From NCBI RefSeq assembly GCF_014207655.1, contig NZ_JACHHJ010000001.1, positions 868,001-932,000 of the forward strand: 64,000 bases of DNA, in the 5' to 3' direction. Below the pieces are notes generated by a model. That model ran no database searches, was not told where the DNA came from, and worked only from the letters and a program-made list of their open reading frames with translations. The position numbers were made by a program, and so were the translations under genes. The DNA comes from Geomicrobium halophilum. GTDB taxonomy: Bacteria; Bacillota; Bacilli; Bacillales; Marinococcaceae. The first letter of the stretch is position 1, and every line of letters begins with the position of its first letter. Positions 27,887 to 35,899 of the stretch are shown here, in pieces.

Positions 27887-28312
27887 GTGGAATTCAATTA
27901 TTTTATGAATGATGTTGTACAAGCGGCACGTGATGAAATGTCAGAAGCCGGTTATGAACATCTTAGAACTCCGGAAGAAGTAGATAAAACGTTAAAAGAT
28001 AAAGGAACAACGCTAGTTATGGTTAATTCTGTATGTGGTTGTGCCGGTGGCATTGCACGTCCTGCAGCAGCTTATATGAAAAATTACGAAACGAAACCAG
28101 ATCGTTTCGTAACAGTTTTCGCCGGACAGGATCGGGAAGCCACCGACCATGCTCGCGAATACTTCCAAGGATATGGACCGTCCTCGCCGTCGTTTGCCCT
28201 TATGAAAGACGGAGAGATCAAATCGATGGTTGAACGCCATGAAATTGAAGGACACGAGCCGATTGAAGTCGTTCAAAAACTTGAAGAGGCTTTCGATTCC
28301 TATTGTTCTTGA
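27887..28312 (+). CDS. brxB: Bacilliredoxin BrxB (YqiW)
   Basis: DUF1094 thioredoxin-like protein that removes bacillithiol from S-bacillithiolated proteins. The 141-aa product has the active-site CGC motif at residues 50-52 ([14 protein letters not shown]), then [12 protein letters not shown] and [14 protein letters not shown] start with AAAGGAGTAATC upstream. It implies bacillithiol is used by this organism. Confidence 0.93.
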   Translation: MEFNYFMNDVVQAARDEMSEAGYEHLRTPEEVDKTLKDKGTTLVMVNSVCGCAGGIARPAAAYMKNYETKPDRFVTVFAGQDREATDHAREYFQGYGPSSPSFALMKDGEIKSMVERHEIEGHEPIEVVQKLEEAFDSYCS

Positions 28313-28369
28313 GGCCGCTAACAAGCGGCTTCACGCATTTTTAGAACGTACATAAGAGGTGTAAGAGAA

Positions 28370-28729
28370 ATGAATGAGTTGTATAAACAAGTACAGATTT
28401 ATTTAAATATGGAAGGTGAAATTGATTTTAAGGAATTTCAACAATACTACAAGAAGGTCATGGACTTTCTTCAAGAACAAGGACATGATTTAGAAGAAGA
28501 GCAAATTTGGCAGGGGCTTCTCGTTGTTGAAAGCATTGCCTCCAATTCTGAAAATCGTTATAAGGAAAAGCGAAAAGGACCTGAAGCTAAAAAGTACAAG
28601 CGGATGCGCCAACGTGGGAAATTATGGGCACAAAACTTTACGAAACGTTTACAGTCTCTTGGTTACAGTGATGAACAAATCAACGAACACTTCCATGCCA
28701 TGTTGGAAGAGGAACCTGAACAACAATAA
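28370..28729 (+). CDS. Hypothetical protein, 119 aa, helical and charged
   Basis: I do not recognise this protein. It is soluble, highly charged and probably all-helical (EFQQYYKKVMDFLQEQG, QIWQGLLVVESIAS, then a basic KEKRKGPEAKKYKRMRQRG). No signal peptide or metal motif. AAGAGGTGTAAGAG precedes the ATG, a reasonable ribosome-binding site. It lies 57 nt after brxB, possibly co-transcribed, though a hairpin GCCGCT/AGCGGC at 28313-28332 intervenes. Confidence 0.75.
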   Translation: MNELYKQVQIYLNMEGEIDFKEFQQYYKKVMDFLQEQGHDLEEEQIWQGLLVVESIASNSENRYKEKRKGPEAKKYKRMRQRGKLWAQNFTKRLQSLGYSDEQINEHFHAMLEEEPEQQ

Positions 28730-28752
28730 ATCAATTTTTCACCGAAAAAATA

Positions 28753-28782
28753 TTGACAGGGCGTCCTGGATCCTCATATAAT
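28753..28782 (+). promoter_or_regulatory. Strong sigma-A promoter of tRNA-Arg
   Basis: Perfect TTGACA (28753-28758), an 18-bp spacer and perfect TATAAT (28777-28782), 33 bp before the tRNA. Confidence 0.88.
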
Positions 28783-28815
28783 AGTATTTGTCTGTTAGGA
28801 AAATATGGTGTAAGG

Positions 28816-28890
28816 GCGCCTATGGTGAAATGGATATCACGCGAGATTCCGGTTCTCGTATTTCAGGTTCGAATCCTGATAGGCGCGCCA
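28816..28890 (+). tRNA. tRNA-Arg (anticodon CCG)
   Basis: 75 nt with a complete cloverleaf: acceptor stem GCGCCTA/TAGGCGC, anticodon stem CGAGA/TCTCG around the loop TTCCGGT (anticodon CCG, reading CGG), T arm TCAGG-TTCGAAT-CCTGA, and encoded CCA at 28888-28890. It has its own promoter and terminator, so it is a single-gene transcription unit. Confidence 0.96.
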
Positions 28891-28904
28891 ATGATTTTTA
28901 ATCA

Positions 28905-28930
28905 CTCTCCAGTTGGAGAGTTTTTTATTT
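28905..28930 (+). terminator. Terminator of tRNA-Arg
   Basis: Six-base stem CTCTCC/GGAGAG (28905-28910, 28915-28920) with a 4-nt loop and TTTTTTATTTTT, 14 nt after the tRNA. Confidence 0.92.
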
Positions 28931-29156
28931 TTATCGTATGTTTACCAATTCCCTTCCTGCTGTGTTGAAGAGGGTGAAGGACCTACAGCCATTGAGCGAG
29001 AGGGAATGATGTGTAGTGTTACATTTGATGCCATCTACGAAACCGGCAAAAAATTTTGCGGTAATGGCTGTGTGATTGATGATGTAAGCACAGATCAGTG
29101 AGGAAGATGGATGCAAATCGCAATTTCTGAACGAACACGACCGGTAAATAACCTCT

Positions 29157-29188
29157 AAAGAACTGCGGTGAGCCAGCCGCAGTTCTTT
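29157..29188. other. Perfect 12-bp stem-loop in a gene-free stretch
   Basis: AAAGAACTGCGG (29157-29168) and CCGCAGTTCTTT (29177-29188) form a perfect 12-bp stem with an 8-nt loop. The following TAATATTAA is only weakly U-rich. The 28931-29248 stretch has no convincing gene; the hairpin may be a bidirectional terminator or end a small RNA. Confidence 0.6.
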
Positions 29189-29269
29189 AATATTAAGGGT
29201 GATCATCGGTACATGTTATTGCGTGTGATTTGTTAATATAAAAGGAAGATGAGGAAAAGGGGAGGACAA

Positions 29270-30304
29270 ATGTTCTTTGGATATCGAACATTTAAAACGG
29301 CAGTAGGAGCAGGGATCTCTTTATTTATTGCACAATGGCTGGAGCTTGATTTTTTTGTATCTGCAGCAATAATTACAGTTCTCTGTATCACTGTTACGAA
29401 AAAAGGGTCGGTGAACAAATCCTGGGAACTGTTTCTTGCATCATGTGTGGGTCTTCTTTTTGCGGCCGTTATATTTGAGACGTTAGGATATCATCCATTA
29501 TCCCTAACGGTGTTTCTATTATTATTTATTCCGGTTTTACAAAAAATCAAAGCGTTGAAGGGGATTATTACCAGTATAGTGATCGTATCCCATTTGTATA
29601 CAGGAGGCGAGGTCACCGCCGGAGTCCTTTTCAATGAATTTCTTCTAATTGTCATCGGCGTAACAGTTGGATTGATTATGAATGTGTACATGCCGAGCGT
29701 TGACGAACATTTATATCAGGATCAGCTCAATCTGGAAGAGAAATTTTCACGAATTTGGAAGGAGTATGCCCGTTACTTACGTGATCAGCGCATTGATTGG
29801 GATGGACGTGAGATTACTCAAGCAGGCAATATCATTGATGATGGGAAATCGAAAGCCTTGCGAAGTATTGAAAATCACTTCTTGCGACATGATAACTATT
29901 TTTATCGCTATTTTGATGTAAGAGAGCGTCAATTTGCAATTATTGAACGGATTTTGCCGTTTGTATCTACATTGGATACAGTAGAAGAGGGAAAGCATAT
30001 GGCCAATTTTATGGAGGGGCTTAGCAGTGCCGTTCATCCTGGAAACACCGCAAGCTATTATTTAAAGGAATTGTATGAGTTAAAAGAGACTTTTGCTGAG
30101 CGTCCGCTCCCGGAAACAAGAGCCGAATTTGAAGCTCGTGCATCTTTGTTTTATATTCTTCATGAATTGGAACAATACTTATTAATTAAAGAAATGTTTA
30201 AGCCCGACCATGATCGAACCCTTACTTTAAAAAGGAAAAAAAGAGCGTATATACGTAAGAGAAAAGAGAAAGCTAATGAAAAAGGAAGGCGAGAGGAGGA
30301 GTAG
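29270..30304 (+). CDS. yqjA: Aromatic acid exporter family protein (YqjA-like, DUF939)
   Basis: Membrane protein of the ArAE_1/DUF939 group, related to fusaric-acid/aromatic-acid efflux proteins; substrate unknown. The first 150 residues form about six hydrophobic helices after FGYRTFKTAVGAGISLFIAQ; the rest (about 150-344) is a charged helical cytoplasmic domain ending in a Lys/Arg-rich tail. ATG 29270 has GGGGAGG 5 nt upstream; the in-frame ATG 29249 lacks one. The L,D-transpeptidase gene starts 2 nt after its stop. Confidence 0.85.
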   Translation: MFFGYRTFKTAVGAGISLFIAQWLELDFFVSAAIITVLCITVTKKGSVNKSWELFLASCVGLLFAAVIFETLGYHPLSLTVFLLLFIPVLQKIKALKGIITSIVIVSHLYTGGEVTAGVLFNEFLLIVIGVTVGLIMNVYMPSVDEHLYQDQLNLEEKFSRIWKEYARYLRDQRIDWDGREITQAGNIIDDGKSKALRSIENHFLRHDNYFYRYFDVRERQFAIIERILPFVSTLDTVEEGKHMANFMEGLSSAVHPGNTASYYLKELYELKETFAERPLPETRAEFEARASLFYILHELEQYLLIKEMFKPDHDRTLTLKRKKRAYIRKRKEKANEKGRREEE

Positions 30305-30306
30305 CA

Positions 30307-30867
30307 TTGATATACAAACTCCTAGTAGTCGTTATACTTTTTGCACCGCTATGGCCTATGAATGTTGAACCATTTCCTGGTGAACCTTATGTAATGATCA
30401 ATAAATCTACAAATGAGCTGGGCTGGGTTGAGGATGGAGAACTCGTCGACGTATACAACGTGGCGACTGGAAAAGAGGCAGGGGCAACCCCGGAGGGGGT
30501 TTTTACCGTGAGTGTTAAAGCAAAAGAACCTTACTACCGCGCAAAAAATATCGAGGGGGGCTCCCCGGATAATCCTCTAGGAAGCCGTTGGATTGGTATT
30601 GATGCCGCAGCTTCTGATGGGCGTACATACGGTGTTCATGGCACAAATGATGATGAAAGCATTGGGAAAAATGTTTCCCTTGGTTGTGTACGTATGCATA
30701 ATGAAGAGGTGAATCGGCTCTACGATCAAGTACCACTTGGAACCAAAGTGTGGATTGGTACAGAGCCAAAGAAAGATATGATCGATATTGCGGCGGAGAA
30801 CGGTGTACTTCATCTTCCATTTGGTCTTTTTGGTTTACCGCCCGCTCAGGTTGAGGAAAGCAAGTAG
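30307..30867 (+). CDS. L,D-transpeptidase (YkuD family)
   Basis: Predicted secreted or membrane-anchored L,D-transpeptidase that would form 3-3 peptidoglycan cross-links. N-terminal signal segment (about 1-20), YkuD domain with YVMINKSTNELGWVEDG, PLGSRWIGI, and the catalytic motif HGTNDDESIGKNVSLGCVRM (His and Cys). 186 aa. TTG start with GAGGAGGAG upstream. Operon with the YqjA-like exporter (2-nt gap); a strong terminator follows. Confidence 0.92.
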   Translation: MIYKLLVVVILFAPLWPMNVEPFPGEPYVMINKSTNELGWVEDGELVDVYNVATGKEAGATPEGVFTVSVKAKEPYYRAKNIEGGSPDNPLGSRWIGIDAAASDGRTYGVHGTNDDESIGKNVSLGCVRMHNEEVNRLYDQVPLGTKVWIGTEPKKDMIDIAAENGVLHLPFGLFGLPPAQVEESK

Positions 30868-30870
30868 CCA

Positions 30871-30904
30871 AAAAACGAGAAGGGATGGGCCCTTCTCGTT
30901 TTTA
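30871..30904 (+). terminator. Terminator after the L,D-transpeptidase gene
   Basis: Long stem AAAAACGAGAAGG/CCTTCTCGTTTTT (30871-30903) with a short loop; the near-symmetric A/T tails would let it act in both directions. Confidence 0.93.
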
Positions 30905-30910
30905 AGAAGT

Positions 30911-31013
30911 TATTCAAAAAGTCCAGGAAAAATAGTGGTTGTATTTCTTCGTCACTTGCGTCTACGCTACGCTTTCTCGAACTACTTGGCTTTTTTGTCC
31001 TCATTTTTGAACG
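30911..31013 (+). repeat. MITE-like interspersed repeat, copy G (short)
   Basis: A 103-bp deleted form: begins TATTCAAAAAGTCCAGGAAAAATAG and ends GCTTTTTTGTCCTCATTTTTGAACG. Internal TTGTATTTCTTCGTCACTTGCGTCTACG matches copy A near 3560. It ends 7 bp from the prli42 stop. Confidence 0.72.
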
Positions 31014-31019
31014 TCTCTT

Positions 31020-31112
31020 TTAAATAAAGGAGGCAAAGCCTGCGAGAAACGTGCCTACCACTAAAACGAAAATCATGAGATAAATAATGGTTTTCTGAAA
31101 TCTCCGAGGCAT
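31020..31112 (-). CDS. prli42: Prli42-like stressosome-associated miniprotein (30 aa)
   Basis: A 30-residue ORF with a basic start (MPRRFQK) and one transmembrane helix (TIIYLMIFVLVVGTFLAGF). GGAGGG lies 8 nt before its ATG. Prli42 in Listeria and Bacillus is a membrane miniprotein of this size and pattern that anchors the stressosome; its gene lies near yqjA-yqjC in Bacillus relatives, as far as I recall. Recognition is by size, topology and context because the sequence is too short for certainty. Confidence 0.7.
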   Translation of the reverse strand: MPRRFQKTIIYLMIFVLVVGTFLAGFASFI

Positions 31113-31203
31113 AAAATCGTCCCTCCAACGTTCGTATTCAGTAGATTCCATTGTACGAGGTTTTTTCGATTTACACAAGACCTTTCATAAAGGAGATTAA
31201 TAG

Positions 31204-31638
31204 ATGAATGACCCCCCGAAAAAAATCGACCATATCGGCATTGCTGTTCGTTCAATTGAAGAACGTTTGCCGTATTACGAACAAGTATTAGGACTTCCTT
31301 TTCTCGGTATAGAGTCTATTCCAAGTCAACGAATCAAGGTGGCGTTCTTATCGGCTGGAAATGTGAATCTAGAACTTTTGGAAGCGACGGATCATCATAG
31401 TACAGTCGCACGTTTTATAGCTAAGAAAGGAGAGGGAATCCACCATATTGCCTTTCAGGTCAACCATATCCAGGCACGTATTCGTGAACTAAAAAAACAA
31501 TCCGTACACCCCGGATCCCTAATAAACGGTGCTCACGGCCAAACCGTCACCTTCTTGAATCCAAAAGTTTCAGGCGGGGTTTTAATTGAACTTTGTGAAC
31601 AAACAACCCTTCCCAATGAAAATGGACGAAATCGTTGA
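31204..31638 (+). CDS. mce: Methylmalonyl-CoA epimerase / VOC family protein
   Basis: Vicinal-oxygen-chelate protein predicted to interconvert (R)- and (S)-methylmalonyl-CoA. DHIGIAVRSIEERLPYY supplies the first metal His, HHIAFQV the second, VLIELCE the terminal Glu; NVNLELLE is also typical. 144 aa. ATG with AAGGAG upstream (YqjC-like position). Neither methylmalonyl-CoA mutase nor a carboxylase lies nearby, so the pathway role is inferred from family alone. Confidence 0.85.
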   Translation: MNDPPKKIDHIGIAVRSIEERLPYYEQVLGLPFLGIESIPSQRIKVAFLSAGNVNLELLEATDHHSTVARFIAKKGEGIHHIAFQVNHIQARIRELKKQSVHPGSLINGAHGQTVTFLNPKVSGGVLIELCEQTTLPNENGRNR

Positions 31639-31701
31639 AGCCAACCGGATTCTCATTCATAATGGAAGACGAAATCCTTTACGGATAAGGGAGAGATCCA
31701 A

Positions 31702-32142
31702 TTGAATATAGAACGGTCTGCAAAGATGAGCCTCCCCCTTCACATTCTTAAAAAGCCTGCACGTTCGGTTTCCAATGGCCAAAACCAACCTTCATTTAAA
31801 GAAATAATGGATCAACAGCGTCAAACTCAACATTTTGACCGATTACAGGCCATGATGAATAAAATTGAAGACCAAGGAAAATTATTGGCTGAATTTCGAA
31901 CTATAGAGGAACTGCGTAAATATAAAAAATTGGTGAAAGACTTCGTGGAGGAGACGGTCCAAAAGGGATTTTATGTAAAAGACCGTTATGGAATGAATCG
32001 ACGGGCGTATAAAGTGGTTGATGAAGTAGATACAAAGCTCATAAAGCTCACGACTGATGTGATTGAAAATGAAACGAACCATTTGCAAATTTTAGAGCAA
32101 GTTGGCGAAATCCGTGGGATGTTAATGAATTTATATATTTAG
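31702..32142 (+). CDS. YaaR family protein (DUF327)
   Basis: DUF327/YaaR-like protein of unknown function, 146 aa, mostly helical. Family features: QPSFKEIMDQQ, LQAMMNKIEDQGKLLAEFRTIEELRKYKKLVKDFVEE and KDRYGMNRRAYKVVDEVDTKLIKL. TTG start with AAGGGAGAG 6 nt upstream. Located between the epimerase and phosphatase genes. Confidence 0.85.
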   Translation: MNIERSAKMSLPLHILKKPARSVSNGQNQPSFKEIMDQQRQTQHFDRLQAMMNKIEDQGKLLAEFRTIEELRKYKKLVKDFVEETVQKGFYVKDRYGMNRRAYKVVDEVDTKLIKLTTDVIENETNHLQILEQVGEIRGMLMNLYI

Positions 32143-32152
32143 AGGTGATTTT

Positions 32153-32620
32153 TTGGTAAACGTATTGTTTGTTTGTTTAGGGAATATTTGCCGTTCTCCA
32201 ATGGCAGAAGCGGTTTTCCGGCAAAAAGTATCTGAAAGTGGTTTGGCAGAAGACATACATATTGAATCGGCAGGAACCGGTCATTGGCATATTGGGAACC
32301 CTCCTCACGAAGGGACGTTGGATATTTTATCTGAAAAAGAAATCAATGCAGATGGATTAATCGCCCGCCAGGTAGAAAAGGAGGATTTGGACAAGTTTGA
32401 CATTGTCGTTGCCATGGATGCAGAAAACCTTGGGTCTATACAAACGTTACGAAAGCCGAATCAAAAGGTGGAAGTTGTCCGTTTGCTTGATTTTGCTGAA
32501 CAGGCAGAGGATAATGACGTTCCTGATCCATATTTTACCGGTAATTTTGATGACGTTTATGACATGATTGAAACAGCATGCGAATCCCTCCTTCAAGAGG
32601 TGAAAGAAAAGTGGCTTTAA
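32153..32620 (+). CDS. Low-molecular-weight protein tyrosine phosphatase
   Basis: Cytosolic phosphatase acting on phosphotyrosine (and possibly phosphoarginine) proteins. P-loop VCLGNICRSPMAEAVF (Cys8, Arg14) and the catalytic Asp motif VPDPYFTG near residue 123. 155 aa. TTG start with AGAGGTGATT upstream. It overlaps the fructosamine kinase gene by 10 nt, a pairing common in Bacillaceae and bacteria generally. Confidence 0.93.
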   Translation: MVNVLFVCLGNICRSPMAEAVFRQKVSESGLAEDIHIESAGTGHWHIGNPPHEGTLDILSEKEINADGLIARQVEKEDLDKFDIVVAMDAENLGSIQTLRKPNQKVEVVRLLDFAEQAEDNDVPDPYFTGNFDDVYDMIETACESLLQEVKEKWL

Positions 32621-33447
32621 GTTTAAAAGAAGCCGGAGTTGACGAAAATGCGGAAGTCATCCCGATTAGCGGCGGGGATATTAATCAGTCTTATCACGTT
32701 CGTAGCGAGAATACCGAGTACTTTTTAAAGTGGCACGATGATCCACCGCCTTTATTTTTTCAAAAAGAAGCCAAACAGTTAACGATACTTGAAAATGTTT
32801 CAGGTGTTCATGTGCCAGAGGTCATTCGCTCAGGCGATCGATATTTGTTATTGAGTTGGATTGAAGGGAGCCAAACTTCAACAACAGAAGAGAACCTCGG
32901 GGCATCGATTGCTGCGCTTCATCAGGAAGAAGGAACTTATTTTGGTTTTGCAGAGGATAATTTTATCGGTACGATGCCGCAATACAATGCAGAGAAGAAA
33001 AGTTGGGTAGAGTTTTACGGAGCATATCGACTGCTGCCGCAAATCGAAGAAGCATGTCAACGGGGGAAAATGCCTAAAAAGCGGAGAAAACAGGCCTTTC
33101 ATCTCCTTGATCATCTTGATCAATGGCTTCCGGAGCCTAATTATCCCGCATTATTGCATGGAGATTTGTGGGCAGGGAATTGGATGGTCGGACAAGAAGG
33201 GGTTCCATATTTTATTGATCCGGCTATTTCTTACGGGGATCCTGCTTATGATCGAGCGATGATGGCATTGTTTGGTGGTTATTCTTCTAGGACGATGGAT
33301 CGTTACTATATGGAAGTAGAACGCCCTAGTGAGGAAGCGTCGATTATTCCTATTTACCAGCTGTATTTTCTGTTTGCACACTTGAACATGTTCGGGGAAA
33401 TGTATGGGCCAAGTGTGGATCGGATATTAAACAAGTATAGTTCTTGA
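32611..33447 (+). CDS. Fructosamine kinase family protein
   Basis: Phosphorylates ketosamines on glycated proteins or small molecules, leading to deglycation. Aminoglycoside-phosphotransferase-like fold: N-lobe EYFLKWHDD (Lys) and catalytic GDLWAGNWM with FIDPAISYGDPAYDRAMM. 278 aa. GTG 32611 is chosen (AGAGGTGAAAG upstream); ATG 32578 lies deep inside the phosphatase gene. The TGA stop coincides with the edge of an IS605-like sequence (TTGACACTCC), so the original C-terminus may have been altered by insertion. Confidence 0.9.
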   Translation: MALSLKEAGVDENAEVIPISGGDINQSYHVRSENTEYFLKWHDDPPPLFFQKEAKQLTILENVSGVHVPEVIRSGDRYLLLSWIEGSQTSTTEENLGASIAALHQEEGTYFGFAEDNFIGTMPQYNAEKKSWVEFYGAYRLLPQIEEACQRGKMPKKRRKQAFHLLDHLDQWLPEPNYPALLHGDLWAGNWMVGQEGVPYFIDPAISYGDPAYDRAMMALFGGYSSRTMDRYYMEVERPSEEASIIPIYQLYFLFAHLNMFGEMYGPSVDRILNKYSS

Positions 33448-33690
33448 CACTCCTACAGTTAAAGCAGCGGGTTCTGAAGTATATAACGTTCGCCATCCAT
33501 GAGCGCATCAGTTCGGGGCTGTGTCATCAGTCCGTTCTGCTTCGTTCGATGCATCGACGATGCACCTCTACCAGGGCAGGCGGTGTCGCTTGCGGTTTGG
33601 TGGTTTTTTTCGACCCTTCGGCTCATGGCATGAGCCGTATTTTCCAGGATGTATAGAAAGAGATGACGGCAGCGGTTTTTCTGTGTGTAC
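33441..33690 (-). mobile_element. Possible IS200/IS605-type right-end (omega/reRNA-like) remnant
   Basis: Read on the minus strand, the sequence ends AGAACCCGCTGC-TTTA-ACTGTAGGAGTGTCAAG (33441-33473), the layout of the hairpin plus terminal GTGTCAAG seen at right ends of IS605/TnpB elements: an 8-bp stem with mismatches and a TTTA loop. Upstream on that strand is a GC-rich, structured 200-nt region, including the palindrome GGCTCATGGCATGAGCC at 33620-33636, but no tnpA or tnpB gene. It is therefore at most a remnant. The other end was not located. The remaining gap to asnO (33691-33944) shows only an AAGTCGTT/AACGACTT inverted repeat (33836-33879). Confidence 0.4.
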
Positions 33691-33944
33691 ATATCCGCAT
33701 CTTCATTGCTTTGCGGTTGAACGGACTCAACTGCAACCCCCTTTTAGCTTAATATTCAATCAATTATGCATTTTTTTATCCAATGGACCTCTTGTTCGTT
33801 GGTACATTCGTTTCCTATGCCATTTAAGATTCAACAAGTCGTTCGTAGATGATTCGGTATTTCAAAGAAGTAAACGACTTACGTAAGGATTCTCGCCTGC
33901 ATATGCTAAAACGTAGCCAGGAGTTTTAACGAGGGGGATTCGCG

Positions 33945-35783
33945 ATGTGCGGCATTACAGGTTGGCTCGATTGGAAATATAATGTACGAAATGAACAGGA
34001 ACAGATTCAGAAGATGACCGACACCCTCAAGCATCGGGGTCCCGATACACAGGCAACATGGTTACAGGATCGTGTGGCCTTCGGGCATACGAGGTTGGCG
34101 GTTGTTGATCCGGCAGGCGGTCAGCAGCCGATGACACGTTCTGTTGGAAAAAAGAAGGCAACCATTGTTTATAATGGAGAATTGTACAATACGAAAGAAC
34201 TTCGTGATGCGTTAAAAAAAGAAGGGGCTGTCTTCAAATCCCATTCGGATACAGAAGTTTTGTTAAATGCATATCTCGTTTGGGGCCAATCGTGTTTAAC
34301 ACATTTAAATGGGATTTTCGCTTTTGCCATTTGGGATGAAGATGAAGAGCGCTTGTTTATGGGGCGGGATCGCCTCGGTGTTAAACCGCTTTTCTATGCA
34401 CGAACAGAGGCAGGATTATTATTCGCCTCAGAAATTAAGGCCTTACTCAAGCATCGTGATATATCCGCGGCAGTTTCTGAGACAGGGATCACGGAAGTGA
34501 TGGCGTTATCACCTTCACGAACGCCAGGATTTGGAGTTTTTGAAGATATCGAAGAATTGCGCCCGGCGCATATGCTTACGTTTGATAAGAATGGAATAAA
34601 AGTAAGCCGCTATTGGCAAGTCAAGAGCTTCGAACGTGATGCTGACGTAGAAGAAAGCGCGGAAGTCGTTGGCGAGATGTTAAAAGATGCAGTAGAAAGG
34701 CAGCTTGTCGCCGATGTTCCCGTTTCCTCATTTTTGTCCGGTGGCGTTGATTCCAGCGCGTTGACGGCATTTGCGGCAGGTTATTTTCCTAAAGATCAAC
34801 CTTTACACACTTTTTCCATCGATTACGAGGATAATGAACAATATTTTCAGCGTAATGATTTCCAACCGGATGATGATAATGTTTTCATTGATGAAATGTC
34901 AAAAACGTTCAATACTTCGCACTATCGCAAAGTGATTAATGTTGATACGTTAACAGAAACGCTTGGTGAAGCGGTGAGAGCAAGAGATCTTCCGGGGATG
35001 GCCGATATTGACGGTTCATTACTCTGGTTTTGTAAAGAAATTAAAAAAAGCTCGACCGTAGCATTATCTGGAGAGTGCGCAGATGAAATTTTCGGCGGGT
35101 ATCCTTGGTTTCATAAAAAAGAACTGCTTGAACGCCCAATGTTTCCCTGGATGTCATCATTATCGCTTAGGCAGGAGTTGTTGAATAAGGAGCTGCGTAG
35201 TCGTATAAATCTTGAGAGCTACGCACACATGCGCTATCAGGAATCCGTGGCAGAAACGCCACACCTTGAAGGAGAGACGCAAGAAGAGCGGCAGCGTAGA
35301 GAAATGTTTTATTTGAATATGATCTGGTTTATGACAACGTTGCTCGACCGAAAGGATCGTATGAGCATGGCCGCAAGTCTTGAGGTAAGAGTTCCATTTG
35401 CAGACCATCGGCTCGTAGAATATGTCTGGAATATCCCGTGGATACAAAAACAATACAAGGGGCGGGAAAAGGGTCTTTTGCGTAAAGCATTAGAACCTAC
35501 ATTGCCTCGCAAAGTTCTCTATCGTAAAAAGAGCCCTTATCCGAAAACCCATCATCCTCGTTATACGGAAAGTATCGTGGAGATGTCTAAACAAATCCTC
35601 GATGATCGGAGTGCACCTTTACATGACCTCATTGATCGTAATCGCTATCAGGCACTCGTAGATTCGAAAGGAAAAGATATACAGACTCCTTTCTTCGGGC
35701 AGCTCATGTCTGGTCCCCAATTATTGGCCTATCTATGGCAAGTGAATGAATGGATGCAAGCGTATAACGTACACATCCGTTAA
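33945..35783 (+). CDS. asnO: Asparagine synthase (glutamine-hydrolysing), AsnO type
   Basis: Makes asparagine from aspartate with glutamine and ATP. Class II glutaminase domain starting at Cys2 (MCGITGWLDW), with KHRGPDTQATW and NGELYN; synthetase domain with the PP-loop FLSGGVDSSALTA and ALSGECADEIFGGYPW, and LEVRVPFADHRLVEYVWNIPW. 612 aa; it resembles B. subtilis AsnO (sporulation-associated) more than AsnB or AsnH. Preceded by GAGGGGGA. No T-box or clear sporulation promoter was found in the leader. Confidence 0.93.
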   Translation: MCGITGWLDWKYNVRNEQEQIQKMTDTLKHRGPDTQATWLQDRVAFGHTRLAVVDPAGGQQPMTRSVGKKKATIVYNGELYNTKELRDALKKEGAVFKSHSDTEVLLNAYLVWGQSCLTHLNGIFAFAIWDEDEERLFMGRDRLGVKPLFYARTEAGLLFASEIKALLKHRDISAAVSETGITEVMALSPSRTPGFGVFEDIEELRPAHMLTFDKNGIKVSRYWQVKSFERDADVEESAEVVGEMLKDAVERQLVADVPVSSFLSGGVDSSALTAFAAGYFPKDQPLHTFSIDYEDNEQYFQRNDFQPDDDNVFIDEMSKTFNTSHYRKVINVDTLTETLGEAVRARDLPGMADIDGSLLWFCKEIKKSSTVALSGECADEIFGGYPWFHKKELLERPMFPWMSSLSLRQELLNKELRSRINLESYAHMRYQESVAETPHLEGETQEERQRREMFYLNMIWFMTTLLDRKDRMSMAASLEVRVPFADHRLVEYVWNIPWIQKQYKGREKGLLRKALEPTLPRKVLYRKKSPYPKTHHPRYTESIVEMSKQILDDRSAPLHDLIDRNRYQALVDSKGKDIQTPFFGQLMSGPQLLAYLWQVNEWMQAYNVHIR

Positions 35784-35832
35784 AAGAACCTGGGGAAGTG
35801 AGGAATGCAGCTAACGCAAACGTTAAAATAGG

Positions 35833-35873
35833 TAAGAAAAAAGAAGAAGTTCAGGAGAATAAACCTGAACTTC
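35833..35873 (-). terminator. Terminator between convergent asnO and permease genes
   Basis: Perfect 10-bp stem GAAGTTCAGG/CCTGAACTTC (35846-35855, 35864-35873); on the minus strand it is followed by TTCTTTTTTCTT, so it mainly serves the permease/xpt unit. Confidence 0.85.
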
Positions 35874-35899
35874 AGCCAAGACAAAAGTCTTATAACGCG

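Noticed and set aside
33459-33886. Open frames of 70-121 codons in the fructosamine kinase-asnO gap
   Set aside because: No ribosome-binding sites and no recognisable protein; the sequence fits a structured IS-end remnant better.
33691-33944. T-box leader for asnO
   Set aside because: The T-box sequence (AGGGTGGnACCGCG) is absent; only a weak inverted repeat is present.
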